From positions 17,002,753-17,066,752 of the forward strand of contig NC_068349.1 in NCBI RefSeq assembly GCF_014633365.1: 64,000 bases of DNA. Reading direction: 5' to 3'. Position numbers and translations under genes: made by a program. The DNA is from Diospyros lotus. Lineage: Eukaryota > Streptophyta > Magnoliopsida > Ericales > Ebenaceae. This document shows, one piece after another, positions 60,300 through 64,000 of the stretch. The notes under the pieces were generated by a model. It was not told the DNA's origin. It saw only the letters and a list, made by a program, of their open reading frames with translations, and did not search any database. Within the stretch, counting starts at the first letter, position 1. The number at the start of each line of letters is the position of its first letter.

Positions 60300-61152
60300 T
60301 TTTGTAAATCTATGACTGCTAATAACAATAACAATAATAAGAAGAAGAAGAAGAAGAAAGAGTACATATCCAAATCTCATCACTTTCAAATCCTTTCTCA
60401 TTGCTGCTGTCTCTGATCTTCCTTCTCCAAATCGTCCCTTCGTTTTCCAAATCAATTTCTGCAAGTACTGCCGGAAAACGACTTTTCCGTGATTTCGACG
60501 GGATCGAGCTCCCACGAGTCTCGGTTGACTCGGTTTGGCTGAGGTTTTGGTTCGATTGACTGTCTGCGGCTCTAAGCCGTGATTGACTCGGTAAAAGGGG
60601 CTTCTGAAGTTGCAGAGAAGCCGCTTCAGTATCGAGGATTTCATTCCCGTCACGCCACGCTGAGTTGACTCAGATTTGCGGCATAGTTGAATGGTATTCG
60701 CTTCTCTTCTCACCTCTTACTTGTTCTTCCAAGCTTTTACTCATTTTGTTTTCAACTTTTCTGCTGGAGATTTGACTGCGTTTTTCTATTTGTAACCTGC
60801 ATTTCTTTACGTATATGTACTGTCCAGCGTTAGTGCTTCAATTTGAACCGTCTCTGCAGGTTTCGAACTTAGAGGACGAATTGAATCAAGTTGTTTTTCG
60901 GGTGCGTTTCTACATATACTTTGGGAGCATTGAAAAACTTGGATTGTTCTAAATTCTGAACCATTACTGGGGGATCGTCTGGATGTTGATTTGGCAATGA
61001 TAAGGCTTATCCAGTGTTGCATTTGATAGGTCTTGGAGAAGGAGCATAATTGGATTCGCATATGAAGCTTGATTGCATGTTTCTGATCTGCATTCAACTC
61101 TGGTGATACAATTCAAACATTATTTATAATAGTCTTACATTCTAGTGCTGGG
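60300..61152 (+). other. Probable 5' UTR region of the BSK gene, with introns
   Basis: Less AT-rich, pyrimidine-rich leader sequence starts near 60360, after a GAA microsatellite (60341-60359). Possible leader splice sites are a donor at 60694 (ATG|GTATTC), an acceptor CTCTGCAG ending 60859, a donor near 60901, and an acceptor CTTACATTCTAG ending 61145, only 7 nt before the start codon. The minus-strand frame at 60279-60713 is an antisense chance frame. The exact transcript start is unknown. Confidence 0.5.
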
Positions 61153-62757
<1,605 letters not shown>

Positions 62758-63088
62758 TGTCAAGCCCCGGAATTGGAGTTGGACAATTTTGGTATTTTGG
62801 GTCTCGATTAGAAACAAAAAGTGACAAAAGAGAGAGAAAATGGAGAGAGATAAGAGAGAGACAATTGGAGGGAAAGAGTTTTTTGTTATTTCTCAACATA
62901 TCCCCATCCTCATACCCGCAGCAGGCCTTATGTAGTACTTGCCTTCTAACCAAATCATAACCAAAAGGAAGTAATCTGTTGTACAGTTAGCTATTTGACC
63001 TTCTAACCAATTAACCACCCAGCAAACTGTTAATACAAGTGGCTATATCTTTCTAACAAAATACATGTTTGCCCTTAGGGTTGTGACA
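62758..63088 (-). mobile_element. 3' LTR of a minus-strand gypsy element in the BSK intron
   Basis: The 331-bp LTR reads TGTCAAGCCCCGG ... GGGTTGTGACA, with TG...CA ends. Next to it, GAAGCAAAGGGGAT on the minus strand (63089-63102) is the polypurine tract, which fixes the orientation. The left flank is AAGCA (62753-62757); the matching TSD copy should lie beyond the window. Confidence 0.82.
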
Positions 63089-63102
63089 ATCCCCTTTGCT
63101 TC

Positions 63103-64000
63103 AAACAATTATTGTCCTCGAGAATTAGAGTAGTCTGGTAGCCCTTGGAAATTGCTTCAGCAAATCAGGAAAATACTCCTAGGTGGTGTGATTGGGATGT
63201 AGATGGGACCATTACGCCAACACTTGGGTTAAGGGTAAAGACCCTTGGTATACGACTCGTTTCTCCACAATGGCACGAGGCTTTACGACTTCCTCCAATT
63301 CTTCCGCTACGGGTGGCAGAGTTTGGCTAGTAAAAGCACTTGGCTCTTTTGATCTCTTATGTAGTGAGGCATGGAATACGGGGTGGGTGTTCACTCTCTT
63401 TGAAAGTTGCAACTTATAAGCAACTTTGCCCACCTTAGCCATGATGGGATATGGCGTGAAGTATTTGGGATTGAGTTTAGAAGCCAGAATTGATGTATAG
63501 GGGTGTTGTAAGAACCTGCTGACCTTAAGGGAGACCTTGTCCTCGATATTGAATGATCTATCACTCCTCTTTTTATGGGCTACCTACTTCATACGGTTTT
63601 GGGCTTAGGCCAATTCTCACCTAAGAACTGTTAACATTTGCTGCCTTTGTTGTAAGTAGTGCCCCGTGGCAACCATAGTAGGAGGGGAATAAGAAATGGT
63701 AGGCAATCGTGAAGGTTTATACCCAAACATTGCCTCAAAAGGACTCCTCTTAATAGCTCTATGGTATCTGGAATTGTAGCACGACTATGCTGGGGACAGT
63801 CATTTGTTCCAGTTCTTAGGAGTGGTGAAACACATACATATTAGGTAAGCCTCTAGACATTGGTTGACCCTCTCGGTTTGGCCATCTATCTATGGGTGAC
63901 ATGCAGTTGACATATACAATCCCACCCCTAATTTCTTGAATAATTTCTGTCAAAAGACACTTATAAAGATTTTATCCTTGTTCGATACAATGGACTTGGG
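63103..64000 (-). pseudogene. Ty3/gypsy chromovirus integrase, minus strand, runs off the edge
   Basis: On the minus strand, from the window edge leftward, it reads SIVSNKDKIFISVFWQKLF, KKLGVGLYMSTA, DGQTERVNQCLEAYL, KRSPFEAMFGYKPSRLP, KVAYKLQLSKRVNTHPVFHA and, next to the polypurine tract, LEDNNCLKQRG. These are integrase core and C-terminal segments like those at 1-2479. Stops are present (for example in the TACHP region and at WNK). The element extends past 64000, so its full state is unknown. Confidence 0.88.

Noticed and set aside
60279..60713. 144-residue minus-strand frame
   Set aside because: It is antisense to the BSK 5' leader, includes a trinucleotide repeat and has no homology that I can recognise.
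63145..63419. Plus-strand frames of 61 and 75 residues
   Set aside because: They are the opposite strand of the gypsy integrase, whose minus-strand motifs are clear.

Overview
This is AT-rich nuclear DNA from a flowering plant. The evidence is a brassinosteroid-signalling kinase (BSK) gene with plant-type introns, Ty3/gypsy chromovirus and Athila remnants, Ty1/copia-style solo LTRs, hAT and Mutator MITEs, an RTE LINE, TRIM-like elements and a decayed tRNA-Val. The species cannot be named from sequence alone. Most of the window is nested, decayed transposon sequence, and only two protein-coding loci are supported.

Layout. 1-3236: chromovirus integrase remnant (+) holding a solo LTR (348-952, TSD GATAA) and a non-autonomous hAT element (1092-1772, 8-bp TSD), followed by an RTE LINE tail. 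3237-10960: AT-rich DNA with a solo LTR (5286-6682) that contains a Mutator-like MITE, a second LTR-like block on the minus strand (7684 to about 9300), and a 53-bp mini-SINE. 10964-15617: about eleven tandem copies of a 427-bp unit, most with a good splice-donor consensus, followed by a candidate first exon holding ATG (15799-15868). 17309-19233: small non-autonomous LTR element. 19877-27291: decayed chromovirus with both LTRs, its integrase split by a 2.1-kb solo LTR. 27.99-30.2 kb: LINE-like debris (-). 31197-32814: TRIM-like element (-).

33.7-42.1 kb: a spliced gene of unknown family. A roughly 4-kb genomic block with three exons (83, 94 and 72 nt) is duplicated in tandem and in phase, and three further exons lead to the stop at 42083. 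The candidate first exon 19 kb upstream matches its phase, so one gene may span 15.8-42.1 kb with a transposon-filled intron.

42.3-60.2 kb: a tRNA-Val(AAC) pseudogene, several LTR-like blocks, a TRIM-like tandem, a pol-deleted Athila-like element (-) and a truncated hAT transposon (+). 60.3 kb to the end: the 5' part of a BSK3/5/8-like gene. Its third coding intron holds a minus-strand chromovirus that runs off the window, so the later kinase exons and the TPR domain are not visible.

Short direct tandem duplications (18-193 bp) recur in unrelated contexts: LINE, gag, RT, introns, 3' UTR and BSK exon 1.
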